A DNA stretch of 64,000 bases from Litoditis marina (Eukaryota > Nematoda > Chromadorea > Rhabditida > Rhabditidae), in NCBI GenBank assembly GCA_964036275.1, contig OZ038436.1, forward strand, positions 9,640,147-9,704,146, read 5' to 3'. A program made the position numbers and the translations under genes. This document shows positions 34,848-47,000 of this stretch, piece by piece (position 1 is the first letter of the stretch; each line of letters starts with the position of its first letter). The notes below the pieces were generated by a model that saw nothing but the letters and a program-made list of their open reading frames with translations, searched no databases and was not told the origin of the DNA.

Positions 34848-35391
34848 GTAGAGAGAGCAAAAAATAAAGAGAATAGAAAAAGAGCGAAAGATAGAGAGAG
34901 AAAGAGAGAGAGAAAGAGAGAAAGAGAGAGAGAGAAAGGAGAAGAAAGGGAGAAAGGGAGAAAGGGAGAGAGAGATGTAGATAGTGGAGAAATATATATA
35001 TAGAGAGAGATAGAAAGAGAAAAGAAAGAGAGAGAAATAAAGAGAGTGGTAGAGAGAAAGAGAGATAGGGAGGGAAAGGGAGAGAAAGAAAGATGTAGAA
35101 AAAGATATATACATAGACAGTGGATAGAGATAGAGAGAGAAAAAGAGAGAGAGATAGAAAGAGGGAGAGAGAAAGAGAAATAAAGAGAGATGAAGAAAGA
35201 GAGAGAGAGGGAGGAGAGAGAGAGAAATCTGTAGATAGTGGAGAGAGATATATAGAGAGAGAAAAAGAGAGAGAGAGGAAGAGAAAAGAAAGAGAGAGAG
35301 AGAGGAGAGGGAGAGAAGGAAAAAGAGAAAGAGAAAGAGGAACATAGAGAGAGATGAAGAGAGTGATAGAGAGGAAGAGAGATGAAGAGAA

Positions 35392-35459
<68 letters not shown>

Positions 35460-35463
35460 AGTA
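34848..35463 (+). repeat. Purine tract, ~615 nt
   Basis: GA-dominated, with interspersed GATATATATAGAGAG segments at about 34992, 35104 and 35246 that mark an irregular 130-150-bp repeat. Ends in pure (GA)n at 35395-35443. Confidence 0.9.
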
Positions 35464-35565
35464 CATATTTGATTCATCGCTACCACGCGACAAGCGTTGT
35501 TATCAACATGGAGGGGTATCTAATCCAAAGTGGCAGTACACAATGTACGATGATAAGGATAGGGA

Positions 35566-35602
35566 GAGTGGAAAGAGAGACAGAAACAGGAAGACTGTAA
35601 GC

Positions 35603-35663
<61 letters not shown>

Positions 35664-35775
35664 AGAGAGAGGGAGGGAGAGAGAGGGGAGAGAGAGGGGG
35701 GAGAGAGGGAGAGAGAGGGAGAAAGAAAGAGAGAAGAGAGACAGAAGACATGTAGAGAAAGAAAGAAAGACAGAG
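35566..35775 (+). repeat. Purine tract, ~210 nt
   Basis: GA and GGGA repeats. No gene in 35464-35565 or 35776-35974. Confidence 0.9.
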
Positions 35776-35974
35776 ATAAAATATATATAGTTTTTTTATA
35801 AGGCATTGTTTATTCCGATCTTTACCACGAATCACCGAGTAAAAAAAACTGGTTGCCTAATAAATGGAGCGTGAAACATTGGACTTCGTTCTTAAGCTCC
35901 CCCCTAGATTGGTGTGATAAACAACAAAGGAAAAAACCGTCATTCAGTATCATTTTTACACAGACAAAGTAGTA

Positions 35975-36073
35975 GAGGTAGACAGGGAGAAAGGAATGGA
36001 GAGAGAAATAGAGAGAGAGAGAAAGAGAGAATGACATAGAAAGAGAGATGGAGAAAGAAAGAGAGAGAGAGAG

Positions 36074-36164
<91 letters not shown>

Positions 36165-36190
36165 CGGAGGGGGAGAAACAAAGAGAGAGA
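35975..36190 (+). repeat. Purine tract, ~215 nt
   Basis: GA tract with a pure (GA)n core at 36078-36160. Confidence 0.9.
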
Positions 36191-36349
36191 CACACATGCA
36201 CACAGATATGTTTAATTAAGGATTACGACCCATTTACTATACTTTGAAAGCCGCCCGCCCTATAATTTGAGCGTGAAACTTCAACTGTTCGCTCACTGTT
36301 AGGTTAGACTAAACAATTATTGATGAAAGACACGTATTTTGAGACGTAT

Positions 36350-37460
36350 TGAGAGAAAGAGAGCGGAATAGAGATAGAGAAAAGAGAGACATGAAGAGGG
36401 AGAGAGAGAAAGAGAGCGAGAAAGAGCGGGGTAGAGATAGAGAGATAGAAAGAGAGAGAGGGAGAGAGAGAAAGAGGGCGAGAGAGAGGGAGCGGGATAG
36501 AGAGAAGAGAGATAGAAAGAGGGAGAGAGAGAAAGAGAGCAAGAAAGAGCGGGGTAAAGATAGAGAGATAGAAAGAGAGAGAGGGAGAGAGAGAAAGAGG
36601 GCGAGAGAGAGGGAGCGGGATAGAGAGAAGAGAGATAGAAAGAGGGAGAGAGAGAGAAAGAGAGCAAGAAAGAGCGGGTAGAGATAGAGAGATAGAAAGA
36701 GAGCGAGAAAGAGCGGGTAGAGATAGAGAGATAGAAAGAGAGAGAGGTAGAGAGAGAAAGAGGGCGAGAGAGAGGGAGCGGGATAGAGAGAAGAGAGATA
36801 GAAAGAGGGAGAGAGAGAAAGAGAGCAAGAATGAGCGGGGTAAAGATAGAGAGATAGAAAGAGAGAGAGGGAGAGAGAGAAAGAGGGCGAGAGAGAGGGA
36901 GCGGGATAGAGAGAAGAGAGATAGAAAGAGGAGAGAGAGAAAGAGAGCGAGAAAGAGCGGGGTAGAGATAGAGAGATAGAAAGAGAGAGAGGGAGAGAGA
37001 GAAAGAGGGCGAGAGAGAGGGAGCGGGATAGAGAGAAGAGAGATAGAAAGAGGGAGAGAGAGAAAGAGAGCAAGAAAGAGCGGGGTAGAGATAGAGAGAT
37101 AGAAAGAGAGAGAGGGAGAGAGAGAAAGAGGGCGAGAGAGAGGGAGCGGGATAGAGAGAAGAGAGATAGAAAGAGGGAGAGAAAGAAAGAGAGCAAGAAA
37201 GAGCGGGGTAGAGATAGAGAGATAGAAAGAGAGCGAGAAAGAGCGGGGTAGAGATAGAGAGATAGAAAGAGAGAGAGGTAGAGAGAGAAAGAGAGCGAGA
37301 GAGAGCGGAATAGAGATAGAGAGATAAAAAGATTGAGAGAGAGAAAGAAAGGGAGCGAGAGAGAGAGAGAGATATAGACAGAGAGAGAGAGGGATAGAGA
37401 AAGAGATAGAGAGTGAGACAAAGACAGAGACAGAGAGAGAGAAAGAGAATTAGATAGAGA
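36350..37460 (+). repeat. 123-bp higher-order purine repeat
   Basis: The marker AGCGGG(G)TAGAGATAG recurs at 36425, 36548, 36673, 36834, 36956, 37079 and 37202, i.e. every 122-125 bp, with two extra ~40-bp partial units. Each unit also carries GGGAGCGGGATAGAG. The strand is almost only A and G over 1.1 kb with few T or C. The Ser/Leu/Pro-rich frames on the other strand are a by-product. Confidence 0.9.
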
Positions 37461-37599
37461 GAGAATGTTCTAAATATTACAGACGCGGCTAACCTGCTTT
37501 TAAATAGCACACAGGTGTAACTCAAATCTCAGACCTTATAAGCGGAAGTGTGACAATTAAGTACAATACTTGTACTCTAGTTGACGTCAAATACACAGA

Positions 37600-37602
37600 A
37601 AT

Positions 37603-37665
<63 letters not shown>

Positions 37666-37695
37666 CAGAGAGAAAGATTGAGTGAGTGGAGAGAG
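37600..37695 (+). repeat. GA microsatellite
   Basis: About 95 nt of GA; last of the purine tracts before 38 kb. Confidence 0.9.
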
Positions 37696-37762
37696 AATGT
37701 GAAACACTGAGAACTATGACACTAGAAAATTGGGATACTTCGTTTTTCATTACAAGTTGAAC

Positions 37763-37894
37763 TATAATTTTAGTCAATTGCACAGTCACGTGAACATGTT
37801 AACACAGCAGAACTCAGAAACGTGCAATGACAAAGTGCACGTTTCCCCATTAGAATGCTAACTTCACGTGACTATTCAATTTACTTCTAGTATA
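37763..37894 (-). mobile_element. ~130-bp MITE family, copy 3
   Basis: Reverse orientation: TAGTCAATTGCACAGTCACG at the left, ACTTCTAGTATA at the right, and the hairpin CGTGCAATGACAAAGTGCACG in the middle (its outer 6 bp pair). Confidence 0.8.
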
Positions 37895-38967
37895 AACCCT
37901 ACTTGGAAACAAGTTGTTACGTGGAAGTTGTGAAAGTCTCACACGATAACTTTACTTAAGAATGTTATTCTTGTACGAAAGTATGTGATTTCTAAATACA
38001 ACTCATTTGCATACGGGACACGTTTTTCACGTGTTTTCTCTATGTCTGTTTTCTTAGACTTGTGGTTTTTTCTTCTCAAGTCATCACTTCTTTCCAAGAT
38101 CTGTACTAGAATAACACACTTTCCTTATACTTGCAGTGAAACACAAAGTCGCGCCAAAACTGATCAAAATTTGAAATCGTGTAATAATAAAGTGCACGTT
38201 CATCTATATTTCCTCACGTTTTACATGACTTTTTCTTTTCTTCCACTATTTCATTTAGATTTCGAAGCTTAACGCTTCAAGTTCAATAAAACTTCAGTTT
38301 TTGAATATGTAACATTTTAAACTTTTCTTCTTTTGTTTATCATTTTGTAAACAGTTTATCGCGCGCAGCGCGAAGCGCTGTGCGAGATTTGTCTTTTTTC
38401 CACTAATTTTCCCTTCAAACTTGTTAACCTATTATATTTATCCTGTCTGAACCTATTTTCTCGTTCGCGCCTCTTTTTTTGCTGAAAATCGTGTGTTGTT
38501 GACAACTTTGGCTCTCTCAGCTCGGAGCGATCAATGGTTTTAAGTCATTCACGAAAATATTAACAAACTTCTCATATGTTTTCCAAAATTAGTTTCTTTC
38601 ACTTTTCTTCAAGATCTATTAGAATTTAGCCATTTGTGTTGAATTCAGAGATTTGAAAACAAGTTTTTATGATATTTCATGAATATACTTCCTCTTCAAG
38701 TATTTAACTACCTTTTTGTTTGCAACTATCTGGATGAAACTAAAATTCGAAGTATCTACTAGGTTTATTACTTATATTATTGTTTGCTCTTTCCTTATTC
38801 GTGTTTTACAAACATAATGTTATATAAATTTTTACAAATTTCCTCTTCAAATATTGTATTCCACTATGATGTAAGGTCGTTATTCTAAACAATGAGATAG
38901 ATTTGTCTTATTTGAGTTATATTATTGTTTGTTTAGTGAAGACTCTTTTATTATTCTTGTTTTTCAG

Positions 38968-39041
38968 TTGCGCCAGAAAAATCGATGTTGTTTGTGCGCT
39001 CAATTTGCCGTTGCTGGCCAGTCTCAACCATAACATTCAAG
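38968..39041 (+). other. Isolated exon-like segment
   Basis: A 74-nt GC-richer stretch between TTTTCAG and AAG|GTTCG. One frame reads KIDVVCALNLPLLASLNHNI. No neighbouring exons were found. A ~113-bp tandem repeat (39039-39150, 39152-39262) follows. 38000-38960 holds only AT-rich DNA and a GC palindrome at 38360-38386. Confidence 0.2.
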
Positions 39042-40406
39042 GTTCGATTACTGTTTTATTACATTCATATTAGTAAACTATACAAAAAGTCCTGATTCAC
39101 TATTATAATCTAATACGTAAATTTTGGATCTAGTACTTTATGCTTCAACTCTCAAGGTTCGATTACAGTTTTATTAATCTTCTAATATCAAAGTAATACA
39201 AACAGTAACAAATTACTATTAAATTGGAATAGTACATAAGTTTTGGATTCACTACTTTCTGTCTGTTGTTCAAAATATAACAAAGAACTATCAATATTCA
39301 AAGAAAAAGTTGAAACGTCTCTACGCTAATACTGTGGAAAAGCAACACGTGATTAAATAGGACCTTTGAAACATTGCGTTGAGTTTAGAGTTTTGGAAGA
39401 TCGCAGGGTTCGTGTAATGCATTTCTGGGAAATCAAAATAGAAATTAGAAATAACGTATGTTTTCCATGTATTTTCCGGTGTTTTTTCGTATTTTCATAT
39501 TTTGCAACGCAAATTGCGTTGCGCAAAGCTAGTATTTGCACTTTGTCTCGTGTAAACTTCCACAGTCAATGCTCTAACTAGTACTATGAGCGTATTTCTC
39601 TTACTTTTCAATGAAATACTAGATATTATGAATCCGAAGGTGAATTTTGAACTATTTACACATAAAAAGTCTCATAATTCGTTTTACTTCCTATAAATAT
39701 AGATCTAAATTCTTGAGGCAATGTAAAGATTATTAAAAAAACCAAATCAGATCTAACAATACGAAACAAACGCGTTTATTTACAGAAAAATTAGAATACG
39801 TAAACGCTTCACTTCTACACGTAAACATAAAGTGCAACCTTTTTTCGAAAACATTCTCATTTGGCACAAATTATCACTAAATGTTAGTCATAAGAGTCTG
39901 AGAAGTTGTTATTAACTAGTTGTTGAGAATCAGAAATTAAGTTTTTTTCCAATATTTTTCGCATTTTCGAAACCCTGACTAAAAGTGAACTAATGACTTT
40001 TACTTTCAAATGACTTTCACTTCAATGACTTTCAGTTTTGAATGACTTGTTCCTGGTACCATAATTTGTACCCCCCGAATTCATCATATTTCTACTCTCA
40101 AAAGTTAATATTACGAGATTCTAGTCGGTATTTCAATGTTGTTTACTATCATTTCGACTGATTACAGATTACACGTCTCTCTTGCTCTATTGTCATGCTT
40201 TTTCCTGCTGTTACGCTTGATTGATTTCTGTTTATGGAAATTTTAAAGAAACCCAAACCGAATTCTATTCAAATTTCAAGCTATGTTGGTTAATCACATC
40301 AATCATTAGAGTTAGGAAATGAAAAGGCAAGCGAGCACAACAGCAATAAACTACATGAGGCAAATTTCATGTCCATTATGCATTGTCGCGAAACCAAAAT
40401 TACTTC

Positions 40407-40530
40407 TTAAAGAAGGGCGATTATGTGGACCAATTTCGTGTCAACTGTCCTTTAAACTGCAATTGAGAATGGTATTGCGGTTTAAAGGACTGAAGCGTTG
40501 CGATTGGACCACATAATCGTCCTTCTTTAA
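40407..40530. mobile_element. Foldback element, ~124 bp
   Basis: The left arm (TTAAAGAAGGGCGATTATGT) pairs with the right arm ending ACATAATCGTCCTTCTTTAA, and pairing continues with mismatches to the centre (TCCTTTAAAC/GTTTAAAGGA). Typical of a palindromic MITE. Confidence 0.6.
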
Positions 40531-40744
40531 CGAAAATATAGTTTTAGTCCACATACGTTTCATGGAAAATCTGAATTTTTGGTGTGTTTAACTTTCTCTA
40601 AAACTGCCAATGATTTCCAAATGTTTTGGATGTTATTATTATATGAATGTGCTCAGTAAAAGATGAACTCAAACATCGTTTTGACCCTAATTCAGATGTT
40701 TACTGTTATCACTGTAAAAAGGGTAGCGAATGTAGAAAACAACT

Positions 40745-40985
40745 GTGGCCGTATTCACTAAGCTCAAATAGCCGGGTAAGCTATTTGAGCAAATTTTCAT
40801 TTCAATATTTCTCATTAACTTACTGAAATTATCATCCGTTTACTTGATACTTCATCAATGTCACATTAAATATGACTGAAACTAGAATTAACTGTAGAAA
40901 CAAGTGATCATGTGATCTGAAATTAGCTATTGAAATTTTGCTCAAATAGCTTACCCGGTTATTTGAGCTTAGTGAATACGGCCAC
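40745..40985. mobile_element. 241-bp MITE with ~49-bp terminal inverted repeats
   Basis: GTGGCCGTATTCACTAAGCT at the left is exactly inverted at the right, and the arms stay paired through AGCTTACCCGG with few mismatches. A diverged relative is at 51821-52080. It lies ~90 bp upstream of the dehydrogenase start. Confidence 0.8.
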
Positions 40986-41071
40986 TGGTTACAAATTTCA
41001 AATACATTTATAGCTTTGTTTACTACAACTGTTGTTGTTGTTTACAGTCTCTACCAAGACAGTACAGTATC

Positions 41072-44000
41072 ATGTCTCGACCGCTCGAGGGACAAATTGC
41101 ATTGGTAACCGGAGCCAGCAGAGGAATCGGTTCGTGGTTATCGATTATTTTATTAGGCAATGAATACACAAAAAAGGTTGTTATAAAAATATTCTGTTTC
41201 GTGAAGTCAAATTCTAGCGATATGTTTTTAATGTTTTGGGAGGTAGTGAAGACTATCCACCATGAAACAACAAGTGGAGTGATAAGCAATGGATGAAACA
41301 GTTGACTGCGTAGTTCATATATCAAGTTGAAAACTACAGAAATTCGGGTGTTCAGCCAGATTTTTAGAACAAGCTCCTGTGAAACGTTATTTATTGTTTT
41401 GATTAACATTCGCTACAGAGACATAATTTGTAACCACTACAAAAATCACTAAAGTAACGTTTTATACGAAACTAATTATGTAGGAATATCAAGAGAACAC
41501 TAAGTTCTAAATTCACAAGCGGAGTGATAAGCAGTAGATGAAACAGTGAACTGCGTAATTGATACATCCATGATGGGTTTTCCGTGAAACTTTACTCATT
41601 GTTTTGATCAACATTCGATACACATTAAGAGTATGTGACCTTGGATAGAATGCGACTAATGTAACGTATTGACCAACGATTAACATGGATGGATCGAATT
41701 CCAAATCCACAAGTGGAGTGATAAGCAATGGATAAAAAACAGTGAACTGCAATGATGAAGCTTTCATTCGGAAACTTTTGAAAGATTTGCGTTTAGACTG
41801 ACATTTGAGGGCTTGCTCTAATGGAACATGTGTATTCAATAGATAAACATAAAACTTGTTTTTTTTCTTCAACCAAACTTCAAAAAGTGTCCATCAGTGA
41901 TTTTGCGTTTGATAGCTCGTTCTCTCGTATGAAATCTTGTTGTGTTTAACAATAAAAACGTTGGGTGAAAATTTAAAACGTGGAAGAAATCTTATCAGCA
42001 ATTCGAACTTCGAGAACTATCTATCAGTGACTTTTGATCATTAACTGTTGTACAGTTTTGCAGCAGCTCGTATTTTAATGAAACTCTGGTTTTTGCTCAC
42101 CAAATTGTCATCATTGCCGTAGGCTTATCACGCAGTGTGACTCTGTTTTCTGAGATAGCAGGGTTTTGGAAACCCGGATCTGAGTAGAGAAAAAACACGC
42201 AATGAAGTTACTTTTTGAGAAATTTTCAACATTTTTTGCCTTCAACCCCAACTTTTCTCATCTTAGCGGAAAAATTAGGCTTTCTATAACATTAAGAGGA
42301 GGAAATTTAAATATGAATTCTCAAGAGGTTTATACATACTGTTTTGGCTGAATTTCATCAAGTTACCTTTCCTGTCTCTTCATGTACCATGAAAACTGTA
42401 GTCGAATTCAAATGCTGAAAATTAGGATGATGGTCAAAACTCAAATTGTGAACTCGGTAAACGTTGATTTTTTAGGGTAATGGTTCGCAAGTTCGCATAA
42501 CTGTATGTTTCAGGCCGCGGCGTGGCTCTGCAGCTGGGTCAGGCCGGTGCCACCGTCTATATAACCGGAAGGAAACCGGAGAGCAGCCTCGGAAAGCAGT
42601 ACGACTCGATTCCCAGTCTGGAAAAGACTGCGAACGGTGGGCACTATTGTTTTTCAGACAACATACAATTCTATTTATATTAAAATTATAATCTTCCATT
42701 TTATTGTGAATTCAATTGAACTTCATTGGGTTTTTATTCATTCGGTAAAACGTATGGATTAGTTTTCAGTATGGACTTTTGAAGCACGTGAAATACTTGT
42801 GAAGCACCGGTATTCTGAGACGTAATCTTTTCAAGGCTGAAAATGAAGCAAGCGGAAGTTTGGCATTTCGAGTTGCAACATTGTAGTTTTACATACTATA
42901 CCACTGTAAAGATAAAACAGGCGTTCTACTACAGTAGCGACACCGTACTACTGCCGTTTTACTGGTAGTGTTACTGCAGTATCACCAGTCTTAAAACGGT
43001 AGTAGTACGGTGTCGCTACTGCAGTAAAACGCCAGTAAAGTTGTAGTTCAACTGCAGTAAAACAGCAGTAAAATTATTTCGAATTATCGAAAATAAAACA
43101 CTTGGAAATTATTTTTTTTATAAAACAAAATTTAATTATCTTTTCATGGCACCTCTAGTATCTAGTCCTCACGTACTTAATACTAAGTTCGCTTCAGAGG
43201 TGAAAAGTACCTCAAACTTGGGTAATTAAACCGAGAGCAGCCAGAAGCCGGCAGAGCAGTCTCGCAGACATCCGTATCTAGTATAGGTATCACGTGTGGT
43301 ATTAGATATCTAGTTCATTTCTGAGGTTACTTGAGATACATCACCGATTTACTGGTAGTAATCGTGATTCAACGTTACCACAAGTTTACTACTGAATCGC
43401 GGGACGTTTACGACCATATCACCACAGTTTAACTGTTACTACCGTTCTACCAGTGTCTTAACTGTGGGCTAGAAGTTCCTATGTACAGTCTTACATTTCA
43501 AACTCTTTATTTGTGTGATTCTTGAGAGTTTTGTATCTCTTCTCTATTAACTGTCTTTTCGTCTTTTCTATGATTATTTTTATGTGATCTCAGGTGTTAC
43601 ACCATGCAGTTTTCCTATTCCAACTCTCCCATTTCAATAATTCAATAATGTTTTAATTACAACCCTCCATTTCCATTAATACTGGCAAAAAAACACCGTG
43701 TCTTTTCCAACTCCCTCATTCCAATGTTTCAGATGTTCCAATTTCCAATATTTCATAACTAGTCGAACTATCGCATTCCAATGTTTCAGAACGTGTCCAA
43801 CTATCTCATTCCAATGTTTCAGACATAAAGGAGCGTGGCGGCGAGTGTGTACCGGTCTACTGTGATCACTCGAACCATGAGGAAATCGCCGATTTATTCG
43901 AAAGAATCGAAAAAGAAAACGGAGGAGTATTGGATGTTCTCGTCAACTGCGCATTCTCCGCTGTCAAGGTAGGAGTCTGGTATTACTGTGTGTGTTAGTT

Positions 44001-47000
44001 TCCGCTGTGTTAATTTGGAATCTGAGAGACCTAATCAATAGAAAAGAAATAGGTTCTTCGGAGTGACACTTCTGGTTTCTGATATCTATAAAAATTGAGA
44101 ACAGAAGAAAAGTTGACAATTTCATGTCTAAAAAATGTTTTCCGTTAAAGCTTCAAGTTATGCTCAATCGTTCTGATTGTTGATCTACCACAATTAACAG
44201 AAAGAGGGGAACTAAAATAAGACGATCATCTAGATTATATATTGAGAGTTAGACCCAATAAGTGTTTCTTGTTTTCCACAACCTTTTACTAGAAGTAAAT
44301 TGAATAGTCACATGCAGTTATCAGTCTGATGAGGAATCGTGCACTTTGTCATTGTACGTTTTCGAGTTCTGCTGTGTTTAACATGTTTCACGCGACTGTG
44401 CAGCTGACCAACAGATACACCACTTATTGATTATGCACTATGCAGGTACCATAGTGCAAGTGCCAAATTTATAAATTTCAGTCTCGCCCCGGAATCGAAC
44501 CTGCGAGCAAAAGAATCGTAGCAGAGCGCGAACCACTGCGCTATTAGAGCACATATAAGGGCAAGCTTCGGAACCGAAGACATGTGTGCGCACACAGCGG
44601 AAAATGAGATATACAGTACCATCCCGCCTTTCCGTTGGCAACGACTACATCCATATTTTTGAATAATACTATTTTTCCTGCAGGACATGGGCGACGAGGG
44701 CTCGAAGAAATTCTACGAGTTGGACCCTCTTTTCTGGGACAAAGTGAACAATGTGGGACTGAGGAACAACTACATCTGCTGCACACACGCGGCCCGGATG
44801 ATGGTCAAGCGAAAGTGGGTTTAGACTACAAAGTACACATTTTTGGGGGCTGAAAGTTGGTTGTAACTTTATAGTACATCTTTTTATAGAGATGACAGAG
44901 AGAAAGTTGGTTCAAATTGAAAATACACTTCTCGAAGGCCTATAGTTGGAAGAAAGTTGATTATATCTCTCGAGTACATCATTAGAAGACTGATGGTCAA
45001 TAGACAGTTGGTTTAGACTACAAAGTACACTTTTTGATAGACGTTAGTTATAACGTAACATATTAACATATTTTGGAAGACTAATGGCGAAGTTAAAGTC
45101 ATATAGTTAGGTCAAACTAAAAAGTACACTTTTTGAAGTTCATTAAATACGATAAAGCAAACAGACGTTTCATAGCAGTCATGTAACAGACGATCGCTCA
45201 CTATCGACTGGTAGAGTTTATGTCAACTACAAACGTTTCAACTTTTAGTAACGCTACGTCGAATTCAGTGTTTGAAGGTATTTACGTTTTCATTGTATTA
45301 AAACACTAAATCTTCATTTATAATAATAATAATCGATTACAATAGTGGCTGTAATTGAATCATAATAATTTATAATGGCTGATCATAATAATTCATATAC
45401 TGTTCTATCAATTTTTCAGTGCCGGTCTGATTGTGAACATCTCCTCTGCCGGGGCTCTACAGTACACTTTCAACGTCGCCTACGGGGTCGGAAAAGCGGC
45501 GGTGAGCTATATTTTCTCATAGAGTTTTCACTGAAATCTATGAAAAAATACTTCCAATCTTTTCGTTTTTCTCTTTCCCCTTTCTCTCCTTTTCTCTCTT
45601 CTTCTGTCCCTCACTCCCATCTCTCTCTAACTCTCTCTTTTTTTTCTCTCTCGGCCCTCCCACTGTGCAGTAATCTGCAGACATTCTGGATGCAAACGCG
45701 ATCGAGTGTAGCACATCATATATATGAAAGTCGTGAGTAGAGCTCATGTAATACAGGAATCGTTGAACGTGCTATTGGTGAACGAACATACTCTTGAAAA
45801 ATGCTCTCAGAACGCTCTGATGTACACGGAGTTTTCTATTTTAAACATTGATAAACTAAAATATTGATTTTCACATCGAACATATTCTATTTCCCAGCTT
45901 AACCGCATGTCAGCGCACATGGCAGTTAAGCTGCCTCTGCGTCTAGTTCCAAGTTTGAAATAACACAAAATAGGTCCATTCTTCTTTTGGAAAAACCTAG
46001 ATCAAACTACAATTACAGCAGTACTACAACCTACAAACGGTATTGTTATGTTTTTAGTTTGATCTATTGATCAAAATACAACTTTTTCCAGCTAGACCGT
46101 ATGTCGGCGGACATGGCAGTTGAACTTCGTCCCAGCAAAGTGAGCATCGTCTCTCTCTGGCCGGGAATGGTAAAGACGGAAATGTCCTACGAGATGATGA
46201 AGGAGGGCAAGGTGGAGGCCATGACCAAACAGCCGAAGGTATTTATGGGTTGGATGAAACAATGGAACGAAGTTAGCGATTCTTGAAACCTTTCGTGTCA
46301 CCAAAAAGCTGGTATTTATGGTTTAGTAAAAAGAATAATAGAACTAAAAAGAGACAGTCAAAGACAGCAAATAATTAGAAAATGAGAAATATATAGTTTG
46401 AGAGCTCCTGTGAAGTGAAGAAAATTATTCAAGACTTCTTATGCGATAAAATAGAGACATTGTTTCATTTCTTGCATTGCTGACTTTCATTCTCCTCAAT
46501 TCTGTCCCTGGAGTATCTGAATGTTTCATGCACAGTATGTACATGAGTCGTTTGTCGTCGTCCAATCGCTTATCGTTCATAACGTTTTTCAAAAAAAGCA
46601 AAGTTGAAGCCGGAACCAAAAAAGCCTGGTGTGTAGAGTGTGAAATACTTCGCGTCGTAGTTCGACCTGCGCCCACCGCATAGCTTACTTTTCACAGCTC
46701 AAAACATATCAGATCACAAACACAGAGATTGAAACCTCCCTTTATTGTTCAACTTGTCCTTTCCTACCTCTCGAAGTCTTATCTTTATTCCAGGTTACTA
46801 TTGTATTACCTTTTTCTTTGAAATTCTTACATTCTTGGAAATAAGCTACTCATATATACTGTTAATCAATTGTACATTTACGTAAAAACGTGCAATGACA
46901 AAGTGCACGATGCCTCATTCAAAAGCTAACTTCACGTGACTATTCAATTTACTTCAAGTATTGTACGTTTTTCTTTCAGGCGGCTCTGGAAAAGGCGTTC

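Noticed and set aside
36309..37525. Ser/Leu/Pro-rich open frames of 170-402 codons opposite the purine tracts (also at 32.6, 34.8, 35.5 and 36.0 kb)
   Set aside because: Purine repeats lack stop codons on the opposite strand in all frames; several frames are open at once, with no splice sites or unique sequence.
41293..41545. CTGTTTCA motifs like those upstream of nematode piRNA genes (also near 7783, 23910, 26724 and 57822)
   Set aside because: About six in both strands is only slightly above chance, and no companion motif or small-RNA start can be seen.
44481..44551. Functional tRNA
   Set aside because: Acceptor and T stems do not pair and no anticodon loop is convincing.
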